Origin: Verrucomicrobiota bacterium
GTDB lineage: Bacteria > Verrucomicrobiota > Verrucomicrobiia > Limisphaerales > Fontisphaeraceae
DNA length: 63,923 nt
Direction: 5' to 3'
Assembly (NCBI GenBank): GCA_037139415.1
Contig: JBAXGN010000013.1
Coordinates: 1 to 63,923 of the forward strand
The notes under the pieces were generated by a model. It made no database searches. It saw only the letters and a list, made by a program, of their open reading frames with translations, and was not told where the DNA came from. Position 1 is the stretch's first letter, and each line of letters begins with the position of its first letter. The position numbers were made by a program, and so were the translations under genes. Of the stretch, positions 26,000 to 35,138 are shown piece by piece.

Positions 26000-27019
26000 T
26001 CACACTGCATTCAAAGTTTCCAATACCGATTCAAGGGGAAGCGAAACGTCCAAGTTGTGCTCCGCGAGCCATTGGGGATTAAAAAGTTTTGATTGATATT
26101 TCAAGCCGGAATCGCAGAGGAAGGTCACAATGGTTTGCCCCGGACCGCGCTCCAGAGCGTAGCGGACCGCACCAGCGAGATTGATGCCGGAGGACAACCC
26201 GAGGAACAAGCCTTCTTGCCGGAGAAGCTGATAGACAATGGTCAGCGCCGGCTGATCCGGGATGCGATAGGCACGGTCCACTCGAATACCCTCAAGGTTT
26301 TTCGTGACGCGCATTTGCCCAATCCCCTCAGCAAAAGAGTCGCCATCATCGGTATCCGTATTGCCCTGCGTAAACCAGGACCACATGGCTGCGCCATAAG
26401 GATCGGCGCACACCACGGCAACGTCGGGGCGCTGCTCCTTGAAAAAGAGCGACAGACCACCCAGCGTACCACCGGTACCAACGGCGGAAACCACAGCGGA
26501 AACGGCACCACCCGTTTGTTCGAGGATTTCCGGTCCAGTGGTGCGGTAATGGGCAAGGCGATTGGCGGTGTTATCGAATTGATTGGCCCAAAACCAGCCG
26601 TTTTCAGTGGCCAACCGTTCCGCAACCCGATTGTAATTACCGGGATTGCTATACGGGTTTTGCGGCACCGTAATGACCTCTGCACCCAGAACCCGCAGCA
26701 GACTGATTTTTTCCGGGGACTGGGTTTCGGGAATCACAATCACGGTACGATATCCTTTGGCGTGACCAATAACCGTCAACCCGATACCGGTATTGCCCGC
26801 AGTTCCCTCAATAATGGTGGCACCGGGTTTAAGCCGTCCAGTTGCCTCCGCATCGGCGATGATACCCAAGGCGGCCCGATCCTTGATTGACCCACCCGGG
26901 TTGAGGAATTCGGCTTTGCCCAGAATTTCGCAGCCAGTGAGTTCAGACAATCGGCGAAGGCGAATCAAAGGCGTACGGCCAACATGGGCCTGAATTCCGT
27001 GGTAGCGCGAAGTGCTCAT
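26000..27019 (-). CDS. cysK: Cysteine synthase (O-acetylserine sulfhydrylase)
   Basis: 339-residue fold-type II PLP enzyme that makes cysteine from O-acetylserine and sulfide. The PLP Lys is in PGGSIKDRA, the substrate loop is EGTAGNTGIG, the phosphate-binding loop is VGTGGTLGG and the C-terminal Ser motif is LCDSGLKY. It is the last gene of the encapsulin operon, 15 bases after the serine acetyltransferase stop, giving SAT and OASS as a consecutive pair. The variant segment NPYSNPGNYNRVAERLA is like enzymes labelled cysteine synthase A in this phylum. A cystathionine beta-synthase-type activity cannot be excluded. Confidence 0.93.
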   Translation of the reverse strand: MSTSRYHGIQAHVGRTPLIRLRRLSELTGCEILGKAEFLNPGGSIKDRAALGIIADAEATGRLKPGATIIEGTAGNTGIGLTVIGHAKGYRTVIVIPETQSPEKISLLRVLGAEVITVPQNPYSNPGNYNRVAERLATENGWFWANQFDNTANRLAHYRTTGPEILEQTGGAVSAVVSAVGTGGTLGGLSLFFKEQRPDVAVVCADPYGAAMWSWFTQGNTDTDDGDSFAEGIGQMRVTKNLEGIRVDRAYRIPDQPALTIVYQLLRQEGLFLGLSSGINLAGAVRYALERGPGQTIVTFLCDSGLKYQSKLFNPQWLAEHNLDVSLPLESVLETLNAV

Positions 27020-27034
27020 ATCACCAAACTGGGT

Positions 27035-28027
27035 TTAAATTGAATATTCAGAGTCCACCGGCAGGGCTCGTTTGGTTTTGTCGCGAATGGCCAGTTGTTT
27101 CTCTTCATAGATCACCAGGGAGTTGGCCGGGACACTCTGCATCAGAAAGACGTTCGCGCCGATGGTGGAGTTGGCGCCAATAAACGTCTTGCCACCAAGA
27201 ATCGTGGCGTTGGGATAAATGGTCACATTGTCGCCGACATCGGGATGGCGCTTGCCGCCCTTAATGATGTGGCCTTCCTCGTCTTTCACAAAGCTGCGCG
27301 CACCCAGCGTGACCCCGTGGTAAATCTTCACATTGTTACCGATGCAGCAAGTTTCGCCAATGACGACGCCAGTACCATGATCGATGAAGAAATGGGTTCC
27401 GATCTGCGCGCCAGGATGAATGTCAATCCCCGTGCGCCAGTGCGCCCATTCGGTCATCATGCGCGGAATCACCGGAGCGCCCAACCGATACAACCGATGC
27501 GCCAGCCGCTGGATGGCGATGGCCTCGATGAACGGATACGACAGGATAATCTCTTCGCGACGAAGCGCAGCGGGGTCGCCTTCATAGGCAGCTTCGATAT
27601 CGGTACGGAGAACCTCGCGGACTTCCGGCAGCGACAAGCAAAAAGTTCGGATGATCGGTGGAGTCTTGCCGGTCGGCTTGTGCGGATTACCGATACGCAC
27701 GCCCTTGCGCACTTGTTCCATCAGGCCACGGATCACGCTGGCCAGGCGTGCTGCGGTGAGTTCCTCGATGGAACCATTATGGACCGCGTTTTCATCGTGG
27801 AAACCGGGGAAGAGGATTTGCAGCAGGTCTTCGCAGATCTGCGCCACTGCGCGCTTGCACGGCAGGTTATCCAAGTCACGATTATTTATACCGCCGGCGC
27901 GGCGATAGGACTGAAGCAGGTCGGGTAAAGCCTCGTCGCGCACTTCTTTCATCCATACTGCGTCACGGCGCGATTCCCGAGCCGATCCGGGGACAGGTTC
28001 TTGCTGGTCAAGGATCAGAGTTGTCAT
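27035..28027 (-). CDS. epsC: Serine O-acetyltransferase
   Basis: 330-residue EpsC/CysE-type acetyltransferase that activates serine with acetyl-CoA. The C-terminal half is a left-handed beta-helix of hexapeptide repeats (HPGAQIGTHFFIDHGTGVVI, GNNVKIYHGVTLGA, NVTIYPNATILGG); catalytic His and Asp are within FFIDHGTG. The long N-terminal helical domain (~180 residues) is typical of EpsC rather than short CysE. It starts two bases after the rhodanese stop, so it is cotranscribed, and it feeds the cysteine synthase that follows. Confidence 0.93.
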   Translation of the reverse strand: MTTLILDQQEPVPGSARESRRDAVWMKEVRDEALPDLLQSYRRAGGINNRDLDNLPCKRAVAQICEDLLQILFPGFHDENAVHNGSIEELTAARLASVIRGLMEQVRKGVRIGNPHKPTGKTPPIIRTFCLSLPEVREVLRTDIEAAYEGDPAALRREEIILSYPFIEAIAIQRLAHRLYRLGAPVIPRMMTEWAHWRTGIDIHPGAQIGTHFFIDHGTGVVIGETCCIGNNVKIYHGVTLGARSFVKDEEGHIIKGGKRHPDVGDNVTIYPNATILGGKTFIGANSTIGANVFLMQSVPANSLVIYEEKQLAIRDKTKRALPVDSEYSI

Positions 28028-28029
28028 AA

Positions 28030-28566
28030 TTAGCTGGAGACACGTTTATTCCATGGGGCTTTGGCAAGCAGCAAGCCCATGCCACAAAAATCAGTGATCC
28101 CGGCAAAAATGAGCCCGGCACCCACGAAGCCGGACAGCCAGATGAACGCAGGATGAACCAATTTGGAGAGCAACACCCCGCTGAAAACCAGCGCCCCAGC
28201 CGCAATGCGGACTTGCCGCTCCAGGCTGATCACCTTGCTGGTGCCGCGCACCACCGGCAGGTTGGCCGCATCCCAGGCCAACGTCCCACCGGTCACGACT
28301 GTCGGCTCGGAGAAACCAGCACGCTCGAAGAGTTCCGCCGCCTTGGTAGCACGCTGGCCGCTGCGGCAAATCAAATATACTGGCTTTTCTTTGTTCACCC
28401 GGTTGCCATCGAGCAGCGCTTGGGGATTGAGTTGATCCAGCGGAATGTTGACCGCCTGGAGCACATGCACTTCCGCAAACTCCACCGGAGTGCGAACATC
28501 AAGCAACGGCAAAGCCGGCTGGTCAGCCAGGAGCTTTGCCAATTCAGCAGGCTCAATTGTTTTCAT
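28030..28566 (-). CDS. Rhodanese-domain membrane protein
   Basis: 178 residues. Residues 1-110 are a single rhodanese domain with active-site loop CRSGQRA (persulfide Cys) and LLDVRTPVEFAEVH. Residues ~115-170 hold two hydrophobic helices (IAAGALVFSGVLLSKLVHPA; FIWLSGFVGAGLIFAGITDF) like a DUF2892 module. It could accept sulfane sulfur from the neighbouring cysteine desulfurase, at the inner membrane. Rhodaneses are known companions of Family 2A encapsulin operons. It lies 51 bases after the desulfurase stop. Confidence 0.88.
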   Translation of the reverse strand: MKTIEPAELAKLLADQPALPLLDVRTPVEFAEVHVLQAVNIPLDQLNPQALLDGNRVNKEKPVYLICRSGQRATKAAELFERAGFSEPTVVTGGTLAWDAANLPVVRGTSKVISLERQVRIAAGALVFSGVLLSKLVHPAFIWLSGFVGAGLIFAGITDFCGMGLLLAKAPWNKRVSS

Positions 28567-28617
28567 GACATCAATTTACAGTAATTTCGGAGCACGATAA
28601 ATCGTCTTCCCAGATAT

Positions 28618-30282
28618 TTACCCTTGGCGCACCAGTTGGTGCAGCGCCTGAACCAGCGCATCTACTTCCTCGCGGGTATTGTAAAAGGCCAGCGAAGGGC
28701 GCACGGTGCTTTCCAGCCCGAATCGCCGCAAGGAAGGCTGCGCGCAGTGATGTCCGGAACGCACCGCAATGCCCTGCCAGTCCAGGTGCTTGCCGATTTG
28801 CTCGGTCGGTTTACCGGCAATGATAAAGGACAGCACGCTGGCCTTGGCCGAGGCGGTACCGATGAGCCGCAGACCACGAATGGACTCAAGAGCCGAGGTG
28901 GCATACACGAGCAATTCATGTTCATAGGCCGCGATGGCTGGCAGCCCGACCTGGGTCAGATAATCCACCGCTGCGCCCAAGCCAACGACACCGGCGATGT
29001 CAGGCGTTCCCGCTTCGAACTTGGCCGGAATGTCCTGATAGGTGGTGTGGGCGAAGGTGACATCTTTAATCATGTTGCCGCCGCCTTGCCACGGGGGCAT
29101 GGCTTCCAGCAGTTTGGCTTTGCCATACAGCACGCCAATGCCAGTCGGCCCGAATATCTTGTGCCCAGAAATCGTGAAAAAGTCCGCATCCAAGGCCTGA
29201 ACATTGATGGGAATATGGGGCGCGGATTGGGCGCCATCCACAAGCACCGGAACGCCGTACCCATGCGCCAATTGGATAATCTGCTCCACCGGATTAACGG
29301 TCCCCAGCGAATTGGCAACGTGCGTGACGGCCACCAACTTCGTGCGCGGCCCCAACAGGGTGGCGAATTGGTCGAGCAGCAGTTCGCCATGATTGTTGAT
29401 CGGTGCCACCCGGATGACGGCCCCGGTCTGGGCCGCGAGCATTTGCCAAGGCACAATGTTGGCGTGGTGCTCCATGGCCGTGAGCAGAATCTCATCGCCA
29501 GCACCAATGTTCTTGCGCCCGTACGTTTGGGCAACGAGGTTAATGGCTTCCGTGGTGCCCCGAACAAACACGATTTCCCGCGTGTCTGACGCGCCCAAAA
29601 ACCGGCGGACTTTTTCACGTCCGCCTTCAAACAACTCCGTCGAGCGCGCGGCCAAGGCATGGGCCGCACGATGAATATTCGAATTGTCGCGACGATAGAA
29701 CTGCGAGGTGGCGTCAATCACCGCCTGCGGTTTATGCGTCGTGGCCGCATTGTCCAGCCAGATCAGCGGGTGCCCGTTGACGAGTTGGTGCAGGGCCGGG
29801 AAATCGCGCCGGACAGATGCCACATCAAATTTCACCGGAACTTGGGTGGCTCCGTAGGGTAAATCCGGGGTGACAGAAGTGGCCAACTGCCCGGGATTGC
29901 TGAGGAAATAGTAGGCGGGTGGCAAAGCCACATTTCGGGCTTCAGGGGTGTGCGTTCCAACCGTTTCCCGCGCGACACCTGCCGGACAGCGTGGTTCACC
30001 GAACGGGTGAGAATCGTTGGAGCCGGGGGTATGTCCACCGCTTTCAAGATTGGCTGGATGCGCACCACCCGTCTGGGCTGCCGGATGCACCGGGGGAGCA
30101 AACGACTTGGTTTCGGCAGGATAAGCTCCGGCCAACCCGTTCCCAGAGGTTGGGATTTCCCGCTGGGATGTGAGGTCCCCACCCGCGGGAACACCTTGAT
30201 GGTTTTCCAAGTAAAGCTCGTTGGCCAACTGCGTGATCAACGCCGTGTCAGCCGAATGCTCATCGCCCCCGGGCGCTGGCAT
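28618..30282 (-). CDS. SufS-type cysteine desulfurase with N-terminal encapsulin-loading extension
   Basis: The ATG at 30282 has AAGG at a good distance and lies one base after the encapsulin stop; an alternative ATG at 30303 overlaps the encapsulin gene by 20 bases. From 30282 the product is 554 residues. The catalytic part (from ~150, FDVASVRRDFPALHQLVNGH) is a group II cysteine desulfurase: PLP Lys in TISGHKIFG, catalytic Cys near 513 in SGHHCAQPS. It releases sulfur from cysteine as a protein persulfide. Residues 1-150 are not part of a normal SufS: Pro/Gly/Ala/Thr-rich and probably disordered, with two conserved-looking islands, ITQLANELYLE (16-26) and LPPAYYFLSNP (120-130). In Family 2A encapsulins such an extension directs the enzyme into the shell. 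Confidence 0.92.
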   Translation of the reverse strand: MPAPGGDEHSADTALITQLANELYLENHQGVPAGGDLTSQREIPTSGNGLAGAYPAETKSFAPPVHPAAQTGGAHPANLESGGHTPGSNDSHPFGEPRCPAGVARETVGTHTPEARNVALPPAYYFLSNPGQLATSVTPDLPYGATQVPVKFDVASVRRDFPALHQLVNGHPLIWLDNAATTHKPQAVIDATSQFYRRDNSNIHRAAHALAARSTELFEGGREKVRRFLGASDTREIVFVRGTTEAINLVAQTYGRKNIGAGDEILLTAMEHHANIVPWQMLAAQTGAVIRVAPINNHGELLLDQFATLLGPRTKLVAVTHVANSLGTVNPVEQIIQLAHGYGVPVLVDGAQSAPHIPINVQALDADFFTISGHKIFGPTGIGVLYGKAKLLEAMPPWQGGGNMIKDVTFAHTTYQDIPAKFEAGTPDIAGVVGLGAAVDYLTQVGLPAIAAYEHELLVYATSALESIRGLRLIGTASAKASVLSFIIAGKPTEQIGKHLDWQGIAVRSGHHCAQPSLRRFGLESTVRPSLAFYNTREEVDALVQALHQLVRQG

Positions 30283-30283
30283 A

Positions 30284-31288
30284 TCAAGCCTTGGGGTAGA
30301 CATATTTGTGATAGGAATCAACGTGAACGTTGTCGAGGCGTGCAATGGCATCCTGGGTCAGCACGGCCACCGAGAAATAACGGGTAACCAGATGTGACGC
30401 AATGGAGTGTTCATTCGTGCTCATGTAACGGACCGAGAGACCCGGCTCGAGTTCCCCAGTAACCCCGGCTTTTTGCAACCCCACTACCCCCTGGTCGGCC
30501 TCCCCCACGCGCAGCAGGATGATCGAAGTCGTCTCCGGCCCGCCCTTGGACTCGGCTTTGATGTCCAGTTTGTTCGACGGAATCAGGGGCACCCCGCGCC
30601 AGGTCAGGAAGGGGGAACCGAAAATCTGGACGGTAGGGGGCGGAACCCCGCGCCGGGTGCATTCCCGGCCAAAAGCGGCAATGGCCTTGGGATGAGCCAG
30701 AAAGAACGCCGGTTTTTTCCAAACCAACGCGAGCAACTCATCCAAGTCATCCGGGGTCGGGGCACCGGAGCGCGCGTTGATGCTCTGCTCAGGCGCAATT
30801 TCCTTGAGCAACCCGAAATCGGCGTTGTTGAGCAGTTCCCATTCTTCGCGTTCCTTGACGGCCTCCACGGTCAACCGGATCTGCTCGCGCAGTTGATCAA
30901 TCTTATTGCTGTAAAGATCGGTCACACGTGTATGCGTATGCAATACCGTCTGCACGGTGTTCAGATGGTATTCGCGAGGGCTCTTCTTATAATCCACAAA
31001 TGTGGTCGGCAGCAGCGGTTCACCGCCCTCTGCGGAACCACCCTCTGAGGTCAGCAATTCCACCTGACGTTCGCCATACTCATTGGCCAACTGCCCTTTC
31101 TCGGCCTTGGCCACCTGGTTGACGCGGTAAACTCCGCCGTCCACATGCACATAAGGCAGCAGCCGCAGGAGCCAGCGCGGCGTGATTTGCACCGTTTGAG
31201 GCACCGTTACGGTCGCGGTGGCCAGATTGCGTGCGGCAGCAGCGCTGACACTTAAGGCAACGGACGTTGAATTGTGAACATTACTCAT
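30284..31288 (-). CDS. Family 2A encapsulin shell protein (SrpI-like)
   Basis: 334 residues, HK97-fold encapsulin of the SrpI type. Recognisable parts are the N-terminal arm (TVPQTVQITPRWLLRLLPYV, VDGGVYRVN), the extended loop region (DYKKSPREYHLNTVQTVLHT), the long helix (LREQIRLTVEAVKEREEWEL), the P-domain (ALVWKKPAFFLAHPKAIAAF, TVQIFGSPFLTWRGVPLIPS) and the C-terminal strand (EHSIASHLVTRYFSVAVLTQ). Such proteins self-assemble into icosahedral protein shells; the cyanobacterial relative SrpI is induced by sulfur starvation and packages a cysteine desulfurase. Here the desulfurase is the next gene, one base away. The N-terminal ~25 residues are Ser/Ala-rich. First gene of a five-gene sulfur operon. 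Confidence 0.92.
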   Translation of the reverse strand: MSNVHNSTSVALSVSAAAARNLATATVTVPQTVQITPRWLLRLLPYVHVDGGVYRVNQVAKAEKGQLANEYGERQVELLTSEGGSAEGGEPLLPTTFVDYKKSPREYHLNTVQTVLHTHTRVTDLYSNKIDQLREQIRLTVEAVKEREEWELLNNADFGLLKEIAPEQSINARSGAPTPDDLDELLALVWKKPAFFLAHPKAIAAFGRECTRRGVPPPTVQIFGSPFLTWRGVPLIPSNKLDIKAESKGGPETTSIILLRVGEADQGVVGLQKAGVTGELEPGLSVRYMSTNEHSIASHLVTRYFSVAVLTQDAIARLDNVHVDSYHKYVYPKA

Positions 31289-31752
31289 AATATAGTTGTT
31301 GTTTTCGTTTTTCCGGGATTCACCGGCAAATTACATCTACCTTGCTCGTAACGAGCAGGAAATTCATGGCTGGTAAAGTTGGAAACACAATCCCGAAGCG
31401 ACCGTTATGCGCCGCTGCGATCTCAACACCTGACCGATCCATGAACATGTTAAACTATTCAAAGCCGACGGCCTCCAGTGGTCTGGTAAGCCGCCTGCGG
31501 TACTAATGTTCTGGATGGCGTGGTCGCCTCTCCATAGGGAGGTAATGTTAGTTAATATTCGGAAACTGTCAATTTCTTCAAAAGATTTTTTTGCTATGGT
31601 CGCCCAGCCAGCCATGATCACTATCATTCGCAGGAAAAAACAAAATTCCAGCATGCGCGGCGCCAGTCCCGCCGCAACCGGACAAACCAGCGGAAGCAAC
31701 AACATGAGAATGGCAGCCCGCGTGGCGTGAGCCGGAAAAAAGACGTTCCCGA
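31289..31752. other. Intergenic leader/promoter region of the encapsulin operon
   Basis: No convincing gene. A candidate minus-strand promoter has -35 TTGACA at 31568-31573 and -10 TAACAT at 31545-31550 with a 17-base spacer, which would give a ~250-base leader. Bases 31521-31545 weakly resemble leader motif LM1 (a GCCTCTCCATAGGGAGGTAA element), but overlap the promoter. A 130-residue open frame over this region shows no recognisable family. Confidence 0.4.
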
Positions 31753-32406
31753 TCACTCATTTGCACCGCCCGTTTTCTGCTGGCGCCGTTTTTTTGCCTT
31801 AACCCCCGCCGCCTTGCCATCCCCAGGCGTTTGTGGCGTGGGCAACGGGGCACCAATTGACTTGCGCCAGACAAGCAGTTTCTCGTGCAATGCCCTCGTT
31901 TGCTCCGGTTGTTTTGCCGCCAGATTATTTTTTTCACCGATGTCTTCCTTCAGGTTGTAAAGCTCCAACCGTCCGGTTTCAAAAAACTCGATCAATTTCC
32001 AATCCCCAGAACGAATGGCACCTGCGGGAGTCGTACGCCAGGTGCCTCCGCCGGCTCCAAGATAACCGGGGAAATGCCAGTAGATGGCATCACGCTTTAG
32101 CGCACCCTTTGCGCCTTGAAACAGCAGTGGGGTGTAGCTTTCACCATCGAGCGGGTAATTGGGCGGAGGCGGCACCCCTGCGATTTCCAACAGCGTTGGG
32201 TACAAATCCACGGAAATAATCGGTGTGTCGCTGATGGTGGCGGGGGCGATTTTTCCCGGCCAGCGAAAGATGTACGGCACCCGCACGCCACCTTCGTAAA
32301 GCATCCCTTTGCCGCCTTTGAGCGGTGCGTTATCGGTAATGCTGCCACCCTGAATGCCCTCCCGTTCGTAGCCGCCGACACCGCCGTTGTCGCTCGAATA
32401 AATCAT
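31753..32406 (-). pseudogene. Sulfatase, C-terminal part after a frameshift
   Basis: Open frame begins MIYSSDNGGVGGYEREGIQG, the second conserved sulfatase metal/active-site block (normally TLIIYSSDNGG), and continues through LYEGGVRVPYIFRWPGKI and LELYNLKEDIGEKNNLAAKQ to the end. It is the rest of the protein started at 33233; the frames meet in the overlap ATATGA at 32403-32408. Without joining, neither half would fold into a normal sulfatase. Confidence 0.85.
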
Positions 32407-33233
32407 ATAAGGGTATTCTCCGCCAGTTTCAATTCGTCCAATAACGCCATTACACGCCCAACGCTTTCATCCACGCTGGCAATCATGCCCGCATACGTTG
32501 GATCCTTGTGACCACCCACCGGCGGTTTGGATGCAAACTTGGCGATCCAGTTCGTCTTCGCCTCGTGGGGCGCATGCACGGCGAAATGCGGAAGATACAG
32601 GAAAAATGGGCCGTCCTTGTGCCGGCGGATGAAATCCACCGCTTTATCGGTCAGGAAATCCGCCAGATAAGTGCCCGCAGGGTAATCCGTCTTCGGTCGT
32701 GTGGCGAAATTGAAGTGTTGTCCTTCGGACACAATCGCTTCGTCAAAACCGCGTTTCGACGGATGATGCGCTTCATCGTTGCCCAGATGCCATTTACCAA
32801 ACATGCCAGTGGCATAGCCTGCTTTTTGGAGAGTCTGAGCCACAGTGATTTTCTCCAGGGGCAACTGCTGGACGTTATCCACGGGCCGAAGCGGGCGGCT
32901 CGGCCAGTCGAAACGGTCAATGCTGCCGACCGTATAGACGCCGGTGCGCGGTCCATACTGGCCGCTGAGCAACGCGGCGCGCGTGGGCTGGCAGTTCGGG
33001 CCACAGGTGTAACCGCTGGTGAAGCGAATACCTTGTTGCGCCAGCCGGTCTATGTTTGGTGTTTCGTAATAACCGCTGCCGTAGCAAGCCGAATCGGTAT
33101 AACCCAGGTCATCGGCGAGGATGAAGACAATGTTAGGACGCTCTGCCGCTGCAGCGGCGAAAGCGCCGAGCAAAAGCGCAACGAGTATGAAGCTGGAACG
33201 GAGAAACTTCAGGACAGATGTGAATGTGGTCAT
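32403..33233 (-). pseudogene. Sulfatase, N-terminal part before a frameshift
   Basis: 276 codons with signal peptide (FILVALLLGAFAAAAA), metal-binding start RPNIVFILADDLGY and formylglycine motif CQPTR (in CGPNCQPTRAALLSG), so an S1-family sulfatase. It stops at ENTLI within ATATGA, where the next frame continues IYSSDNGG. The shift corresponds to two extra or one missing base. An ATGA stop-start overlap could allow reinitiation, but splitting an alpha/beta domain here is unlikely to be functional. It starts three bases after the stop of the neighbouring sulfatase. Confidence 0.85.
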
Positions 33234-33236
33234 GAC

Positions 33237-34667
33237 TCAGTCTTTCTCTCCCCAAACTTTTGGCGCTTTGAAATCCTTGCTGGCTGGAGCAGCCTTCGGT
33301 GGCACGGCGGCCTTGGCGAACACATCGAGACGGGCACGCAGCTCATTCGCCCTCTCCGGCTGCGCAGCCGCGAGGTTGTTCTTCTCGTAGGGGTCTTGGA
33401 CGAGATTGAAGAGTTCGACGAGTTCGTTGGTCGAGACAGCGGCGGCCCTCCGCTCGCGGCGGGTGGCCAAGGTTTCGCCGTCGTTCTCGCTGTCGCCCAT
33501 CGCGATTCTCCCGTTCAGCACCAGTTTCCAGTCACCGACGCGGATCGCGCCATTCTTGGGTGTGGAGTTGAGCAGGATCGCGGAGTGCGGCGATGGTTTT
33601 CCTTCCGCGATGGTGGGCCAGGCGTCTTTGCCGTCGAGCGGGAGCTTCTGTTCGAGCGAGGCACCGGCGAGTTTCAGCAAGGTGGGATACCAATCCACCA
33701 CATGGAGCGGCTCGTTCACAACGGAGCCAGGCTTGATATGACCGTCCCAGGTCGCAAACGCCGCCACGCGCGTGCCGCCTTCGTAGAGCGTGCCTTTGCC
33801 CGCGCGGAGCGGACCATTACTGGTAACGCGCCCCGGCGCAGGGCCGCCGTTATCGCTGGAGAAAATGATGAGCGTGTTCTGCCGCAGCCCTTGCTTCTCC
33901 AGCGCAGCGATGATCGTGCCAATGGCCTCGTCCATCGCGGCGACCATGCCGGCGTAAGTGCGGCGTGGTTCTTTAAGGTGGGCATACGGCTCCTTGTATT
34001 TCTCCGGCACCTGATGGGGCGCGTGGACGGCATTGAAAGGCACATAAAGGAATAGCGGCTTGCTTGCGTCATGCTCGGTGATGAGTCGCACCGCTTCCTT
34101 GGCGTCGAGAAATGTGCTGTAGCCTTCGTCGTGCGAGACTTTGTCATCGCGATGCCAGTCGAAGCCACCGTCGCGGATGTGCGTGAAGTAATCCAGCGCG
34201 CCGTTGTAGTGACCGTACTGATGGTCAAAACCGCGCCGTGTCGGCAGATAAGCCGGCTCAAAATGGCCGAGGTGCCACTTGCCAACAATGGCCGTTTCGT
34301 AGCCAACTTCCTTGAGCGCCTGCGGCAGGGTTCGTTCTTCCAGCGGCAAGCCATATTGCGCCCAAGGGCGCACGACACCCACCTGCAAGCCATGCCGGAT
34401 GGGATAGCGCCCGGTCAACAGTCCCGCCCGCGTCGGAGAGCAGACGGGCTGCACGTAGAACTGTTCCAACCGCGTCCCAGCAGCCGCGAGCTTGTCGATG
34501 TTCGGCGTCTGGATGTCGGGACCGTGAAACCCAACGTCCGCCCAGCCGAGGTCATCGGCAAGGATGAAGAGGACATTGGGCCTCGGTGCGGCGGCTTTGA
34601 CTTCTGGCAGGGGGAGGCCGGACAGCAGCGCGACAAGCAAGGCGAGCGGCAAGCTGAGTAATTTCAT
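33237..34667 (-). CDS. Exported formylglycine sulfatase
   Basis: 476 residues. Signal peptide (LLSLPLALLVALLSGLPLPE), metal motif RPNVLFILADDLGW, formylglycine motif CSPTR in PVCSPTRAGLLTGRYP, GKWHLGH with catalytic Lys/His, and IFSSDNGGPAPGR. S1-family sulfatase cleaving sulfate esters, probably from carbohydrates, in the periplasm or outside. Needs a formylglycine-generating maturase (not in window). Same strand and close spacing with the broken sulfatase downstream and the YeeE pair upstream. Confidence 0.93.
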   Translation of the reverse strand: MKLLSLPLALLVALLSGLPLPEVKAAAPRPNVLFILADDLGWADVGFHGPDIQTPNIDKLAAAGTRLEQFYVQPVCSPTRAGLLTGRYPIRHGLQVGVVRPWAQYGLPLEERTLPQALKEVGYETAIVGKWHLGHFEPAYLPTRRGFDHQYGHYNGALDYFTHIRDGGFDWHRDDKVSHDEGYSTFLDAKEAVRLITEHDASKPLFLYVPFNAVHAPHQVPEKYKEPYAHLKEPRRTYAGMVAAMDEAIGTIIAALEKQGLRQNTLIIFSSDNGGPAPGRVTSNGPLRAGKGTLYEGGTRVAAFATWDGHIKPGSVVNEPLHVVDWYPTLLKLAGASLEQKLPLDGKDAWPTIAEGKPSPHSAILLNSTPKNGAIRVGDWKLVLNGRIAMGDSENDGETLATRRERRAAAVSTNELVELFNLVQDPYEKNNLAAAQPERANELRARLDVFAKAAVPPKAAPASKDFKAPKVWGEKD

Positions 34668-34733
34668 GATGGGTTTGCGGTGGGAATGTTAAGGCGGCGG
34701 TTGTCAATAAAGGGGCTTGGGGCCAATCGCTGT

Positions 34734-35138
34734 TCAGCAACCCGACGATGGATCTCCGCGTTCCGGCCAGATGCGGGTCTGAATCCAAATGCCTGCAAAA
34801 ATCCCGGCCAAAGTCGCCCACGCCGGCCAGATTCCCTGGCCGACCTGGATCAGCGCGACGCCAGGGCAGGCCCCCGTTATCGCCCAGCCTATGCCGAACA
34901 AAACGGCGCCGGGAATGATGCCAGCGTGGAACTTGACTAGGCCAAATTTCAGCCGCCCGCGCAGCAGGGCAAAGAGGGCGATGGTCAGGCTGACAGCGGC
35001 GGCAAAGGCGAACAGGAGCCGCAGATCGCGAAACAGAAGCATCCGGTGAAGTTCATTGAAGTCAGCAAACCCGAGCCGCGCAACGGTGAAGCCGAGCAGG
35101 AGCCCGGGCACGATGGTTTTCGACCAATTGGTTTTCAC
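34734..35138 (-). CDS. YeeE/YedE-type sulfur transporter half, C-terminal-type subunit
   Basis: Start at the GTG at 35138, which overlaps the preceding yeeE-type stop by four bases (GTGA) and follows AAGGAT. 134 residues with about four membrane helices ([72 protein letters not shown]). The motif [19 protein letters not shown] carries the conserved Cys of the YeeE/YedE (DUF395) family, which imports thiosulfate or related sulfur compounds. The longer open frame upstream is in the other gene. Confidence 0.87.
   Translation of the reverse strand: MKTNWSKTIVPGLLLGFTVARLGFADFNELHRMLLFRDLRLLFAFAAAVSLTIALFALLRGRLKFGLVKFHAGIIPGAVLFGIGWAITGACPGVALIQVGQGIWPAWATLAGIFAGIWIQTRIWPERGDPSSGC

Noticed and set aside
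31521-31545. LM1-like palindrome near the encapsulin promoter
   Set aside because: Overlaps the -10 region instead of lying ~60 bases downstream, and the loop and flanks differ, so not counted as an LM1 copy.
31364-31756. 130-codon minus-strand frame between the encapsulin and sulfatase genes
   Set aside because: No recognisable domain, overlaps the candidate encapsulin promoter, and composition is not gene-like.
32508-34055. 515-codon plus-strand open frame across two sulfatase genes
   Set aside because: Spans the antisense of two confirmed sulfatases and their junction; no family resemblance.
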